Shown: in pieces, positions 46,001-57,474 of the stretch | How the letters are laid out: each line of letters opens with the position of its first letter | Numbering within the stretch: the first letter of the stretch is position 1 | DNA from: Liolophura sinensis | Lineage: Eukaryota > Mollusca > Polyplacophora > Chitonida > Chitonidae | Assembly: GCF_032854445.1 (NCBI RefSeq) | Contig: NC_088303.1 | Span: 8,315,501 to 8,379,500, forward strand | DNA: 64,000 bases | Direction: 5' to 3' | Notes under the pieces: model-generated | Database searches by the model: none | What the model saw: only the letters and a program-made list of their open reading frames with translations | Told to the model about the DNA's origin: nothing | Made by a program: the position numbers and the translations under genes

Positions 46001-49000
46001 AAACGAAGCTGTCCAGATCACAAATCACATGGAGTTTGGGTTCTTTTCTTCAACATTATAATTATATTATTAATCTTATGTAATTTGATGTTGATCAGTA
46101 TAGGTTTTATGAAGTCTTGACTGTACAACTATAATAATGAGATGTCTATTTCATGACCAGCTTGGGGGATTTATATATCAGTAATGTGTAACAATTTTGT
46201 TTACAAAACAGTGCAGTAACTAAAAAATTTCATGTTCATAGACTGAATAGATTACAAGAATAATGTACAGTAATCCTCATATAGATAATATGTATAATAT
46301 GTCATCTTGACTTGCCCATTATATGACTTTTCAGACACTATAATTATTGCTTGATAAATCCCTTCATATACACTTGTATCTCTGTTTGTAGGCAGAAACA
46401 GCTTTGCAAAAGGCCAGTGTTGATGCCTCCAGAACCAGCAAGTCTTTAGAACAGCAGATGGATAACTTTGAGAAGAAGAAACTGAAAGACCTTAAGGTAA
46501 GTTATTTCTGGAGAATGGTAGACTTGTACAGTTTAGTATGATTAAAGTTTATTGCTGCTAAGACATCTGGGGCGAGGGTTCAAAACCTGCCTTGGACAGG
46601 ACATTTGTAGATTTCTTCCTCACTAACTGTGTGGGACCTTGGTTACAATAAGTAGTCAGTGACAGTAGTCTGGCTGTTTGCATAGTCTATTGTTTGTTGA
46701 AGACCAGTTGTCCAATATGGTGTGCATATCTGTACATCAGATGTGGAAAAGTTTTTCAGTCAATTGCCAGTCGGCCATGTAGTTGATGCAGTGTGACCTG
46801 AAATTTGGCTCTATGCGAAGATTGCACTACTCATCATTCTAGCCTGTATCATATTCTTATCGTGTTCTTGATCACAATAAAAATCAGGAAATATATCAAT
46901 CACGTATTTAAAAGCTCATTCATTGAACTTTAAGAAAATCAATAGAAAAAATAAAGAAAATGCATCCTAATTTCTGATGTGACAAGTGCCAGTTGTAAGT
47001 GAGTCAAACTTTAGATCTACTGATCGATGTGTATGCAAGCAGCCTTAAATCGGTGAACCGAGCTGAGCCGGCTCCAAAAGCCGTCCTTTTTCACTCCGGC
47101 AAATTTAAACTAGTGTAACTGCAGCTACTGCCTACCAGAATGGTTAGAAAACCAGGGAGTTTTGAGGATGAATGAAATGTTACATATGTGTTCTGAAGAA
47201 AACAATCTCACACTCATGCATAAATATTTGTTGTTAATGTCAGTGTCTGTTTTTGCATTTCAGAAAGTGCTGTCAGACTTTGTCAACATAGAATTGCATT
47301 TTCATGCTAAGGCATTGGAACTGTACACAAACTGTTTTAAAGGCTTGGCCAGCATTAATGAAGATGAAGATCTTGAGGTATGCTACATTTTACGGTAAAT
47401 GGCCGCAGGACTCATTGTGTTGGTTGTGGTTGTTGCTGACTCAGCACAAAGAGTCAGAAAGAGCATCGGGGGTGGTCAGGGGATTATACTAACAGCTCAA
47501 AAATGTAATAAACAAGTGCATGCTTCATTGAGCAGTTAGTTTATGCTCCTGCCTCCAACAGTTTATGTTTTCCTCAGTTTTAATCACAATGATTTTAGTA
47601 CATGCACTTTACAAGAGGTTGATTGTTTTATTATCGTTCTTTTGTGATAAATGGAAATTTGGGAGAAAACTCGAAGAAGATTAATCGTAACTACCCAGTA
47701 CCTTCATACATGTGGAATGTGATGTCAGATATCCGTTTTTAAACTGTAGGGCTCACTGTATTCAGAGCTGTTGCAGAGTTTAGCACACTGCAAATCTATA
47801 CTTACAAACTAGATCTATCAGCAGATGAGATGAAGATGTCAAATTGCGATCAAAGCAACACCTACACTCGTGGAATACGGGACACGGGAACTGGTGACAG
47901 ATATTTCTCAGTAAAATTCGTTTTCAGTTAAAATACATTTATTCACATAATAATCGGTTTGTCTGCAGTGTACATTGTGCATGTACATTCCTTGTTCTGC
48001 GTGGCCATGCTTTCAATCGGTTCGTCTGCAGTGTACATTGTGCATGTACATTCCTTGTTCTGCGTGGCCATGCTTTCAGTCGGTTCATCTGCAGTGTACA
48101 TTGTGCATGTACATTCCTTGTTCTGCGTGGCCATGCTTTCAAAGTGTTTGAAATTTAAAGGTTTCGCCCTTCTTAATACTTTCTTCGATTTCATTCATGG
48201 GTATATTTAGAGACATACTAGTAGGTATACTAGTCGTTAGACACCTCACTGTCAATAGCTTGACCCCATGTGGCCAGGATTAGTGACCTGAGCTGCTAAA
48301 TGTCGTGCAGGGTAATGAAATGGGCAAGGGGCAAATCACGCTCTTCTGTCATCTTTCTCCCAGCTCAGATGGTGTGAAAGTAAATGACAGTAACTCACGT
48401 TTGAAACTTTAGGTCATTTATCGTACATCCTGCATCCTGTTTACTTTATGTACTAGTACCCTCGGAAATATCTAATACACTGTTCTTTGGTTTGAGACAG
48501 TGCATGTTCATATTCAAAAGGGATGAAGGTCGAGTACAGCATTAACCACAATCAGATAAAAAAATAAAATATTAAGGATATAAGCTGCTCTCTTGCAGAC
48601 AGAAAGAGAGCATTTTGAGTGTACACTTTGTTTTTAAGCTTTAAATCCATAGTCTGTGATTCACTACGAACTACATGGTTTGCAAATTACCATTATGTCA
48701 CATTCATGGCTGATGGCATCTCTGTGTTGCTATCTTGCAGGAATTTCGCAACTACCTGTACCCTCCTCAATCTGCCTCCAGAATGGGAATGGCCAGAACA
48801 GCCTCACAGCGATCTTTGAACTCCTCTGTCCAGTCAGATTTTTATACACAGACTCCTCCCACATCAGCCCGGAGGTTGCCACAACCAAACACGCCCACAC
48901 GACAACAACAGGTTCACACACATCAGGTAAGAACCAGGGTAAAAGGAAAGTGATAAATATGCCAAGTGAAGAGAAACTTGTAGTTTGTAGTGTTTCAAAC

Positions 49001-49611
49001 TCCTGTATGCTCAAATACCATGCCAGCCTCGATTACCTGTCCCTGCCTTTAGGCATCTAGTACTGAATTCCTTGTCACCCAATCCTCCCACCTTGTACAT
49101 ACACAGTAGTGCATGTATATTAAATGACAAGGTCCATATATTTGCTAGGGTAACAAGGGAATATTTGCCTAAAAATATGGTAGCTTCACTTGGTTAATTT
49201 CAGCAGATGTTGAGATAATTTAGGACCTGGAATATGGTTAGAAGTCAACATAACCTTATATAACCAGATTGCTACCTTTCTGTATGCTCACCACAAGCAG
49301 ACTAGTAGCACACTGCTGTAACACCCATAGGGAACTTGTACTGTAGTACATGTGTGTACAACTGGATATTTCAGCCGGGACGTTTTTACGTTGAACAAAC
49401 ATTTTGCGTGATTCTTTGTAATGGTAGGTGGATTGTGCACTTGTATAAATTTCATCATTTTGTCTGTGTTCAGAATGGTGTTGATGAAGAAGACGATGAA
49501 GACGACAGTGAGGAATACAGTGATGAATATGAAGATGAAGAGAGTGAAGATGAAGTAACAGAAACACCGCGGCCTGCTCCCAACACAAGAGTTGTACAAG
49601 TGAAGCGGTGA
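43026..49611 (+). CDS. CIBAR1: CIBAR/FAM92 BAR-domain protein, copy 1 (9 coding exons, complete)
   Basis: Exons 43026-43057, 43458-43573, 44389-44513, 44864-44932, 45355-45456, 46392-46496, 47264-47377, 48741-48926, 49474-49611; 987 nt, 328 aa plus stop, all GT-AG and phase-consistent. Residues about 12-221 form the FAM92 BAR domain: [89 protein letters not shown] and NEDEDLE, all recognisable family blocks. The tail (about 222-328) is low-complexity, Gln/Thr/Pro-rich, then acidic. In vertebrates CIBAR proteins bind membranes as curved dimers, partner with Chibby (CBY1) at the mother centriole and act in ciliogenesis; a similar role is inferred here. The gene symbol follows the vertebrate name for the family; orthology to CIBAR1 rather than CIBAR2 is not established. 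Confidence 0.93.
43458..43573 (+). CDS. CIBAR1: CIBAR copy 1 exon 2
   Basis: 116 nt; acceptor TTTTCAG, donor AAAG|GTGAGT; phase 2 to 1. Encodes [20 protein letters not shown] then [18 protein letters not shown], the first BAR helix. Confidence 0.93.
44113..44204. mobile_element. two SINE tails facing each other (inverted repeat)
   Basis: 44113-44154 ends as GGCATAAAACACCAATGAAATAAATA, a family B tail; 44155-44204 is (TTTA)n followed by TTGTTTAATGCCATGCTAAAG, the reverse complement of another such tail. They form an imperfect inverted repeat in intron 2 of the CIBAR gene. Confidence 0.6.
44389..44513 (+). CDS. CIBAR1: CIBAR copy 1 exon 3
   Basis: 125 nt, phase 1 to 0. Encodes [20 protein letters not shown], later [16 protein letters not shown]. 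Confidence 0.93.
44864..44932 (+). CDS. CIBAR1: CIBAR copy 1 exon 4
   Basis: 69 nt, phase 0 to 0. Encodes [20 protein letters not shown] then QAK, the most conserved block of the family (RLEAKVVxP). Confidence 0.93.
45355..45456 (+). CDS. CIBAR1: CIBAR copy 1 exon 5, ending at a U12-type donor
   Basis: 102 nt, phase 0. Encodes [20 protein letters not shown], then NPSDRHQI. The donor is ATT|GTATCCTTTG, a perfect minor-spliceosome 5' splice site. Confidence 0.88.
45457..46391 (+). other. candidate U12-type intron of CIBAR copy 1
   Basis: 935 nt, GTATCCTTT donor and TTTGTAG acceptor. The expected branch site is not clear: CCCTTCAT (A about 25 nt from the acceptor) and TGCTTGAT (about 40 nt) are imperfect or too distant. 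The donor identity is strong; the intron may be partly converted toward U2 type. Confidence 0.6.
46392..46496 (+). CDS. CIBAR1: CIBAR copy 1 exon 6
   Basis: 105 nt, phase 0. Encodes [20 protein letters not shown] then [15 protein letters not shown]. Confidence 0.93.
46555..46800 (+). mobile_element. possible decayed tRNA-derived SINE
   Basis: A B-box-like GAGGGTTCAAAACCTG near 46572 and a GTGGGACCTTGGTTACAATA segment near 46630 resemble the order in family C, but no tail or target-site duplication is visible. Confidence 0.3.
47264..47377 (+). CDS. CIBAR1: CIBAR copy 1 exon 7
   Basis: 114 nt, phase 0. Encodes [20 protein letters not shown], then INEDEDLE, the end of the BAR domain. Confidence 0.93.
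47954..48142 (+). repeat. 63-bp tandem triplication in CIBAR intron 7
   Basis: Three copies starting at 47954, 48017 and 48080 with TCGGTTyrTCTGCAGTGTAC; they differ at only a few bases. Each contains the near-palindrome TGTACATTGTGCATGTACA. Because 63 is divisible by 3, all frames show repeated peptides, which are not evidence of coding. Confidence 0.93.
48741..48926 (+). CDS. CIBAR1: CIBAR copy 1 exon 8
   Basis: 186 nt, phase 0. Encodes [20 protein letters not shown], then a Gln/Thr/Pro-rich stretch ending QQQVHTHQ. The EFRNYLY start matches the family's FRNSLY block. Confidence 0.88.
49474..49611 (+). CDS. CIBAR1: CIBAR copy 1 exon 9 (stop codon)
   Basis: 138 nt including TGA. Encodes an acidic run ([20 protein letters not shown] and following) then [13 protein letters not shown]. 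Acidic tails are usual in this family. Confidence 0.88.
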   Translation, partial: NGVDEEDDEDDSEEYSDEYEDEESEDEVTETPRPAPNTRVVQVKR

Positions 49612-51140
49612 ACTGTGGGATCATACATGTGAACTTATTAATTCTGTATGGTTTGGATATAGAACTGTAGGTTATAGTAGAGAATCATTGTTGAACTGTT
49701 CTTTTAATGGTTGAACAGTGAATCTTATGTCATATAATTTAGCAGCAAACAGTGAATCTGACTGGTGAAACATTATAGCATGCTGTCAGAAGCACTTCAG
49801 CAACTGTTATGTGTCTCTGTAGAGACAATTAGACAGCCATATAGAGATACAAGAATGATACACAATGCATGAATAGGACTTTAACTGTCATATATGTTTT
49901 CTGAAGAAAAGTTCCATCGATGAAATGGATTTCTGATTCTGACATTTTCTTGGTTTTAGAAAGCTTGAAAATAGACTGGTAAAAGGCAATTCAGCAACAA
50001 AAGTAAGGCTTTATGACCCTAATTTGTCCCTCAAATTTTTAGGACAAAAAGTAACACAGATATTTTCTAAACAGCATTTTTCCACTGTCATCAGTTATTC
50101 TTTTATCCAGTTCATTTGATTCAATTGTATAAAGCAGGTACATATGTGCTGGACACAAAAGTCAGTCAGCCAAATGTCCATCCATTAAGGGTAGTGTGTA
50201 TTGACACAGCTGTTAAACATCACCTGATACTCCAGAGAGTTTTGTCCCTGCTTGTTTAACAGCGTTAACAAGTGTTAATCCTGCCATTTCGTTGGTGCGG
50301 GGGTATATTGTAAGAGATCTCCAAACCAGACCAGACAAATAAGTTTATCAAGATATCTGTTATATCTGTTTATGGATTATGCAATGTTCAAATGATCAGT
50401 GACCATGCATAATGCAGATATATTGATGATTTTTGTCTGTCAGAGTGATGTAGGTGTATGTCTACTACATTCTATGGTTTTGTAATCACTGGCTCATGTG
50501 TCCATATCAGGAAATACATTGTCAAGTTACATCTGCACATAACTGTCATATTTCCCATCACTTCTTCAAAAAATTGTGTTGTCTAAAGGTTACAGCACCA
50601 TTGGGCAGCATGATTTAAGAGAAAAGTTTTAAAAAACTGAATCTGAATGTTGTGTGAAAGTATGGACACTACCAGGAACAAAAATCATTAAATGTTTATT
50701 AGAATGGGTTTTATGAGCGAAGGGGAGATAACCCGCTTCTTTACCCACTTGGCATACATGTGTCTTCTCTAAGCTTCAGCTGGACTACTTTCCCCTTATT
50801 TCTCACACTTTTTCACGGGTCTTTCAGTTCTGTGTTGTGTCTTTTGACATTCTCACAACCTTTTCCTGCCTTGTAAGCATCAGTAACTTATGTTTGTACG
50901 GACAATTTAAAGAAAGTGTTTCTGCTTACTGGAATTGGTTGGTTACGAATGCATGTACCTTCAGCCTTTACATAGTATGCAAATATATATTAGTTCATGT
51001 GCTTCTCACTAGGCTTTTATTTTGCACTTTGATTTGATAGCAGTTTAGCTAGGAGAGAGTGTTATTTATTACATTATTATGTTTTGTGAGGTGGTCGTTT
51101 AGTGAGTGAGGGATAAATAAAGTAGCAACACAAGTGCTAG
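49612..51140 (+). other. CIBAR1: probable 3' UTR of CIBAR copy 1 and flank
   Basis: Inferred from position. A poly(A) signal AATAAA occurs at about 51116-51121, roughly 1.5 kb after the stop. No other gene is seen. Confidence 0.35.
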
Positions 51141-51732
51141 AATTATAGTTGCTACATGTATATCCACTTGTTATGGAAATTTTGATGTAGAATTGCTTGT
51201 TTAAATGTAAAAAACAAGCCATTTTGATGTGGAAATGATGAATACCCCTTATTACAAATTACATTATGTTATAATTCAGTACAGTGTGGTCACAAATGTG
51301 AAGGCCGCTACCTCAGTTCTTCTACCCCCTAAGTATCGTCAACTTCTGTTGTATCCATCTGTGCATATCATATGTGTCATTGGAGAAAACTTTAAGAATC
51401 TATTTTGTTTACACAGAAAGGCTTATTATAGTTGATGTATTTATTCATCGAAACGTGCGAACAGGTATAGTAGAGATCTGCCTTGATGCAATTAACCAAC
51501 CCATTATAACCCACATCATATGTGAAAACATGATAGGCAGACTTGTCTCTCAGCAACAGCAGCTGGAGTACATTCATACACATATTACTCATGCGATAAA
51601 GATTTACGTTCGTCACTGAGAGTAAGAGTAGAAACTTGATTGTTCATAGATCTTTTGTTCAGTTTTATAGTGTTTTGTATAATCAGTTCTAGAAAGGATC
51701 CAAAGTTGTTTTGAATATGTTTAATTTTGAAT

Positions 51733-52000
51733 AGGGGTCCTGCGTGGATCAGTTGGTTAGCCGCTAATGCAGTGTAATGACCCAGGAGCCTCTCACCAAT
51801 GCGGTCGCAGTGAGTTCAAGTCCAGCTCAGGCTGGCTTCCTCTCAGGCTGTACGTGGGAAGGTGTACCAGCATCCTGCGGATGGTCTTGGGTTTTCACCG
51901 CGCTCTGCTCAGTTATCTCCCACCATAATACTGGTCGCCCTCGTCTAAGTGAAATATTCTTGAGTATGGCGTAAAACACAAATCAAATAAATAAATAAAT
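51733..52000 (+). mobile_element. full-length tRNA-derived SINE (family B)
   Basis: tRNA-like head with A box (TGGATCAGTTGGTTAG) and B box (GTGAGTTCAAGTCC), a body, then TGAAATATTCTTGAGTATGG, CGTAAAACAC and an (AAAT)n tail. The motif AATTTTGA occurs immediately before (51723-51730) and after (52001-52008), a likely target-site duplication. Confidence 0.88.
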
Positions 52001-52702
52001 AATTTTGATTACATAACAGTGGTAAGCAGAATACTTAATATATAGGTTGTGTAATGTATGCTTTGCCCCGTCCATCAACTTCCCCATCCATGACCATGTC
52101 AATATTTATCTCCTTCAGACGCCAGTACACACGTGTGATTCCATGGTCCCGCATGAGTGTCTATCTTACAGAAATCTGATTTATTAGAATCTCAGCATCA
52201 CTGTATTTGGAAGATATAATCTGGTTTCATCTCCACATCATTCTGTGCAAAATAGTTAACATTTTTACATGTGTGTATGTGGATCCTAGAATCACTGATG
52301 ATGTTAGGTCTGATAAATGGGACTCCCATTCAGTATCACTGCATGTTTTGATCTGGTACATAGGAATCTGCCCATTTCCCTGTATGTATGAGAGTCCGAT
52401 TACAGCACAGATATAATGATACATGTACATGTATAGTAGTTACATGTATGTTAAGTTTGATAAGTAAAATTCTACTCCAGTTTACCACAATATATGATGT
52501 ATACTCTACTTGTTAAGTAAAATACATGCTTTACATTATGATTGCTGGCGTCCTTGTTTTCTACCTGTAGAGTACCTAGGATATTAACTTCTGTGTTAAA
52601 CGCGACAGGTGTCTTAATAGAAGATGGAATAATTAGTTTCACACGGGCATCTGTAATACATGTATTATCATTTTTATGTCAATTCATTCACCTACTTGTA
52701 GG

Positions 52703-52770
52703 ATTGTGCCACTGTGGTGTAGTGGTTAGTGTGCTAGCGCAGCACACTGACTCAGGAGCTGCTCACCAAT
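52703..52770 (+). mobile_element. SINE family B head only
   Basis: GTGGTGTAGTGGTTAGTGTG, CTAGCGCAGCAC and CAGGAGCTGCTCACCAATGC follow the family B head; directly after CACCAAT the element gives way to the tandem array. Confidence 0.75.
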
Positions 52771-53001
52771 GCTGTGGGACTACCAAAGTCCATGTGGCTG
52801 TGGGACTACCAAAGTCAACATGGCTGTGGGACTAACAAAGTCCATGTGGCTGTGGAACTAACAAGTCCACGTGGCTGTGGGACTACCAAAGTCCATGTGG
52901 CTGTGGGACTACCAAAGTCAACATGGCTGTGGAACTAACAAGTCCACGTGGCTGTGGGACTACCAAAGTCCATGTGGCTGTGGAACTAACAAGTTCATGT
53001 G
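52771..53001 (+). repeat. 26/25-bp tandem repeat, 9 copies
   Basis: Six 26-base units like GCTGTGGGACTACCAAAGTC plus CATGTG and three 25-base variants (GCTGTGGAACTAACAAGTCC plus ACGTG). The unit order repeats as blocks, suggesting higher-order duplication. The array begins exactly where the SINE head stops. Confidence 0.92.
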
Positions 53002-53009
53002 GCTAGGTT

Positions 53010-54940
53010 AAAGGATTATATAAGCCCTCAGCAGTCACACACATTTCAGCATGTTTGGGGCATTTTATCTAAGCCTTTGTGATAGCAAAGACTTTAATGG
53101 GCTCAAACATAGTTTCAGACAAAACTACATAAATTAGACTTGGGCTGAATATTTGGCTTTTGTCCAAGTCCGTAATTTTGTAGCATAGACATGAGTGACC
53201 ATATGCTTTTGTTTATCCCACGAATGACGTGTTCTGCTCATGCACATTGATGCACCATTTGAAACAGCTATCTAGCTTATTTCAAAAGCTGTGGTGCGGC
53301 AGAAAATCCTTCAATCTCCTGTGAAGCTGTGATCTGTGTATAGGGTGAACAGAACACAATCACAATCCAGTGGATGGCTAATGGCTTTCTACTAGGTTGG
53401 CTGTCAAGAACATCAGACTGGCTGATACATGCACAAATGTATACATTATCTGGATGAAAGAATAAATAAAAAAAAAAAAAACAGAACACTTCTACTTATT
53501 AACTATGATTATATTTTATTCCAGCTGTGCATGAAATTCTCGAGCATATCGGGCACTCAGCTATACGTACTCAAAGCAATCTGAAACTGTATAACTGTAT
53601 CAGAGCACATAACTGAAACCATCAGTATATAACCTTAAATGTTATAGATTCAAAGTACACATTGCAAAGCAATGAGGTAAATAATACCTATGATCAAAAA
53701 GATGTTAGAGGAAGAAAAAAAAATTGCTTGCAGATAACAAAAATTACCCAATTCACTGACCAAGTATTCCAACCTTTTCAAAATGTGGTTGAAGTCATGT
53801 GCATGTACATATATGAATCCTTAAGACAAATGACTAAAGTAATCGCTACTAAATGATCACAAATAAAGTTTTCCTGCTTACTTTGCAGAATGTTACAATG
53901 TTGACACGTACATGTACACATGTACGCAGGAACTGTGGGACAATTGTCATTTGAGCGAAAGTTCAACAATGCATAAACATGAGACACTGAAATGAAACAA
54001 TAGTTGTAATATTAGGGCTACACTGCATGCATGGGTTAGAGTTAAGTCTAACAAGGAATCTTGAATTAAACTCTCTTCAAATCAAGCTTAAGGACCAGTA
54101 CATGAATTACATTATTCACAGTCACCACGATAGGGCTGAAATATTGCTGATGTTGCTGATTCCTGAATCACTTATTCCATCACTCATTTCCAAACACAAT
54201 ATTAGGACTATAGAGCAGCCTACACAAATATTACATATATTTTTACCCACAAGCAAACTAACAAGATAAAAACAAATGTTAATGACAAAAAAAGACAGCA
54301 GATGTCAATTGTGTAAACAATAAAATTTTACAAAAATATACCAAGCTAAAATCTGCAGTTAAGCACATCATAAATAGCATTAAGAATTAACTTTCTCATT
54401 CAAAACTATTTCCTTCATCACCAAGTGTATTAACCAGAAGTATGGAATTTACTGGCTTCACCGGCTTTTTTGTTTTATGTACATGTATTATTAAAAGCCT
54501 ATATCAAATATGAAGTTACACGCTTCATAAAAGAAACGAAAAAAATATTATCAATTATATGCCACTTACTGTTTTTTTCTCATATGCATTTTATTTTGCA
54601 AATTAAATCAATTACTGTAATGCTGTTTACCATCATCACAAAGGTCTAAAATACCACTACACTAATATCAAACCTCAGCACTGTGTACCAAAAACTGCTT
54701 TTGTGTCAATCAAAGACAAAATGTCATGGACGGAAAAATATCACAGAAACACGATAACATACACCAATATCTGTACTTAATACAATTCTGTAGAAAAGTA
54801 GTTTAAAGCAATATACATTTAGTGGCATACTTTAAACTTCGCCATACCCAGATATTTCTAATATTAAAACTACATGACTTTAGTATTAACACTACACACA
54901 CAACCAAACAATCATGGCCTTATGGAGAATCTTATTCAAC
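53010..54940. other. intergenic DNA, nothing recognised
   Basis: AT-rich; open frames here are short and without motifs. Confidence 0.35.
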
Positions 54941-56300
54941 ATTATTCAATCTCCAAACATGGCATGATNNNNNNNNNNNNNNNNNNNNNNNNNNNNNNNN
55001 NNNNNNNNNNNNNNNNNNNNNNNNNNNNNNNNNNNNNNNNNNNNNNNNNNNNNNNNNNNNNNNNNNNNNNNNNNNNNNNNNNNNNNNNNNNNNNNNNNNN
55101 NNNNNNNNNNNNNNNNNNNNNNNNNNNNNNNNNNNNNNNNNNNNNNNNNNNNNNNNNNNNNNNNNNNNCTACTCAACACCCAAACATGGCATGATGGAGA
55201 ATCTTTGATCGTACTCAACATCTAAACATGGCATGATGGGAGAACCTTTGATCCTACTCAACATCCAAACATGGCATGATGGAGAATCTCTGATCCTACT
55301 CAACACCCAAACATCGCATGATGGAGAATCTCTGATACTACTCAACATCCAAACATGGCATGATGGAGAATCTTTGATGCTACTCAACACCCAAACATGG
55401 CATGATGGAGAATCTTTGATCGTACTCAACATCTAAACATGGCATGATGGGGAATCTCTGATCGTACTCAACATCCAAACATGGCATGATGGAGAATCTC
55501 TGATCCTACTCAACACCCAAACATGGCATGATGGAGAATCTCTGATACTACTCAACACCCAAACATCGCATGATGGAGAATCTCTGATACTACTCAACAT
55601 CCAAACATGGCATGATGGAGAATCTTTGATGCTACTCAACATCCAAACATGGCATGATGGAGAATCTCTGATCCTACTCAACATCCAAACACGGCATGAT
55701 GGAGAATCTCTGATCCTATTCAACACCCAAACATGGCATGATGGAGAACCTTTGATCCTATTCAACATCCAAACATGTCATGATGGAGAATCTCTGATCC
55801 TACCCAACACCCAAACATGGCATGATGGAGAATCTTTGATGCTACTCAACACCCAAACATGGCATGATGGAGAATCTCTGATACTACTCAACACCCAAAC
55901 ATGGCATGATGGAGAACCTTTGATCCTATTCAACATCCAAACATGGCATGATGGAAAATCTCTGATCCTACTCAACATCCAAACATGGCATGGTGGAGAA
56001 CCTTTGATCCTACTCAATATTCAAACATGGCATGGTGGAGAACCTTTGATCCTATTCAACATCCAAACATGGCATGATGGAGAATATATGATCCAACTCA
56101 ACACCCAAACATGGCATGATGGAGAATCTTTGATCCTACTCAACATCCAAACATGGCATGATGGAGAACCTTTGATCCTACTCAATATCCAAACATGGCA
56201 TGGTGGAGAACCTTTGATCCTATTCAACATCCAAACATGGCATGATGGAGGAATATATGATCCAACTCAACACCCAAACATGACATGATGGAGAATCTGT
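54941..56300. repeat. 42-bp minisatellite interrupted by an assembly gap
   Basis: About 27 visible copies of a unit like GGCATGATGGAGAATCTCTG plus ATCCTACTCAACACCCAAACAT, starting just before the gap and running to about 56299. Because 42 is divisible by 3, long open frames exist on both strands, including 220 codons on the plus strand; the peptides are just the repeat read in frame. Variants (CTTTGATCC, GGTGGAGAACC) recur in patterns, showing block duplications. Confidence 0.96.
54969..55168. other. assembly gap of 200 N inside the minisatellite
   Basis: Exactly 200 N. The gap lies wholly within the 42-bp array, so the real array length is unknown and may be much longer. Confidence 0.99.
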
Positions 56301-57384
56301 TATCCCACGCAGAATCACGGATATTAATATGACCAGCAATTTACGTGGCATGATACCAGAATCATGGATCTTAAACAAGCAATCAAATACAACAACAAAA
56401 ACAAAAACAATGGCAAGATACCAGAAATCATAGATTTTAAACTAACAAGCAAACAAACATGGCATGATGGAAATTCGCGAATCCTTCTTGACAATAAAAC
56501 ACTCATGGCATCAATACCCCAATAACATATTCTAACAATCAAGAATCATGGATACTTAAAACTGACAATCAAACAAACATTACATGGTAGCAGCCGATTT
56601 ATATGAATGTAACATTGTAAGAGAATCATGGACCCTACTTTATGATCAGAATGTCACATAACATCTGTATCACAGGTATTAATGGTACACCTGACATAAA
56701 ATCCCAGGTATGACGAGTTAGTTTTGTTGATAAAAACAATAACGGGGCAGCTTATCTTCACTGGAGCACAATTGTGAATGCATTTTTACATCACATTCCA
56801 AACAACTAACAAGGCAGTTTCAATATTTCACCTTCAAAACAATTATGATTTCCCATTTTGATAGAAAAACTACATAGTTAAGTGCTGATAGGGGTAATTT
56901 AATGAGTACATATATACCAAAGTTAAATAAACAATATTTCAAGCAGCAATTTTTGTACAATCATCGATAACCATCGACATCTTCAAGATATATTAATATC
57001 TAATATATATTGTTGTTGTAATATTAATATATTAATATTGGTAGTGTCAGTACAAACAAAGCTAACTGAATTTTAAATTCAATTTCATTTTAACATTTTG
57101 CAGACATTAGCATCTTGGAACAAACTAATAGGTAAGTTTCACATGCAAAATGGCATATGATGGAAATTATTATCCACAAAATATTCTACATCACAGTTAC
57201 TGAATGTTATATATGTTAAATTAAATAATCATCTAAAAAAAGTCTATATGCCAAAATCTATGAAGTTCTTTTATAAACTCTCATCATTGATCATTAACAG
57301 AGGACACCATTGCTGAATATAAACTCATGGTACATGAAGCTGATGATGACTGAGTATAATGAAGGACTTGAATGTCATTGTGGA
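56301..57384 (-). other. probable 3' UTR of CIBAR copy 2 and flank
   Basis: Inferred from position after the stop codon at 57387-57385 on the minus strand. The left part holds decayed repeats of GGCATGATGGAAATTCGCG type, related to the adjacent minisatellite. No poly(A) signal could be assigned securely. Confidence 0.35.
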
Positions 57385-57474
57385 TCATCGCCTGTATTCA
57401 TAGCCATCATCATCATCATCTGACAAGTCATCATCATCATCGTCATCATCAATGCCATCTGTGCTGTACATCCC
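57385..57474 (-). CDS. CIBAR copy 2 exon 9 (stop codon)
   Basis: 90 nt including TGA. Encodes GMYSTDGID, two aspartate runs separated by LS, then GYEYRR. The (GAT)n-like codon run (CATCAT on the plus strand) is a trinucleotide repeat and may vary in length. Confidence 0.82.
   Translation of the reverse strand, partial: GMYSTDGIDDDDDDDDLSDDDDDGYEYRR

Noticed and set aside
48656-49060. 134-codon plus-strand frame
   Set aside because: Shadow of CIBAR exon 8 in another frame; the true frame is the one that joins exons 7 and 9.
51733-51810. Possible tRNA gene
   Set aside because: Same reasoning: the head of a family B SINE with a 3' tail and flanking duplication.
55626-56288. 220-codon open frame (and opposite-strand frames of 69-111 codons)
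   Set aside because: It is the 42-bp minisatellite read in frame. Open frames occur on both strands and no splice or start context exists.
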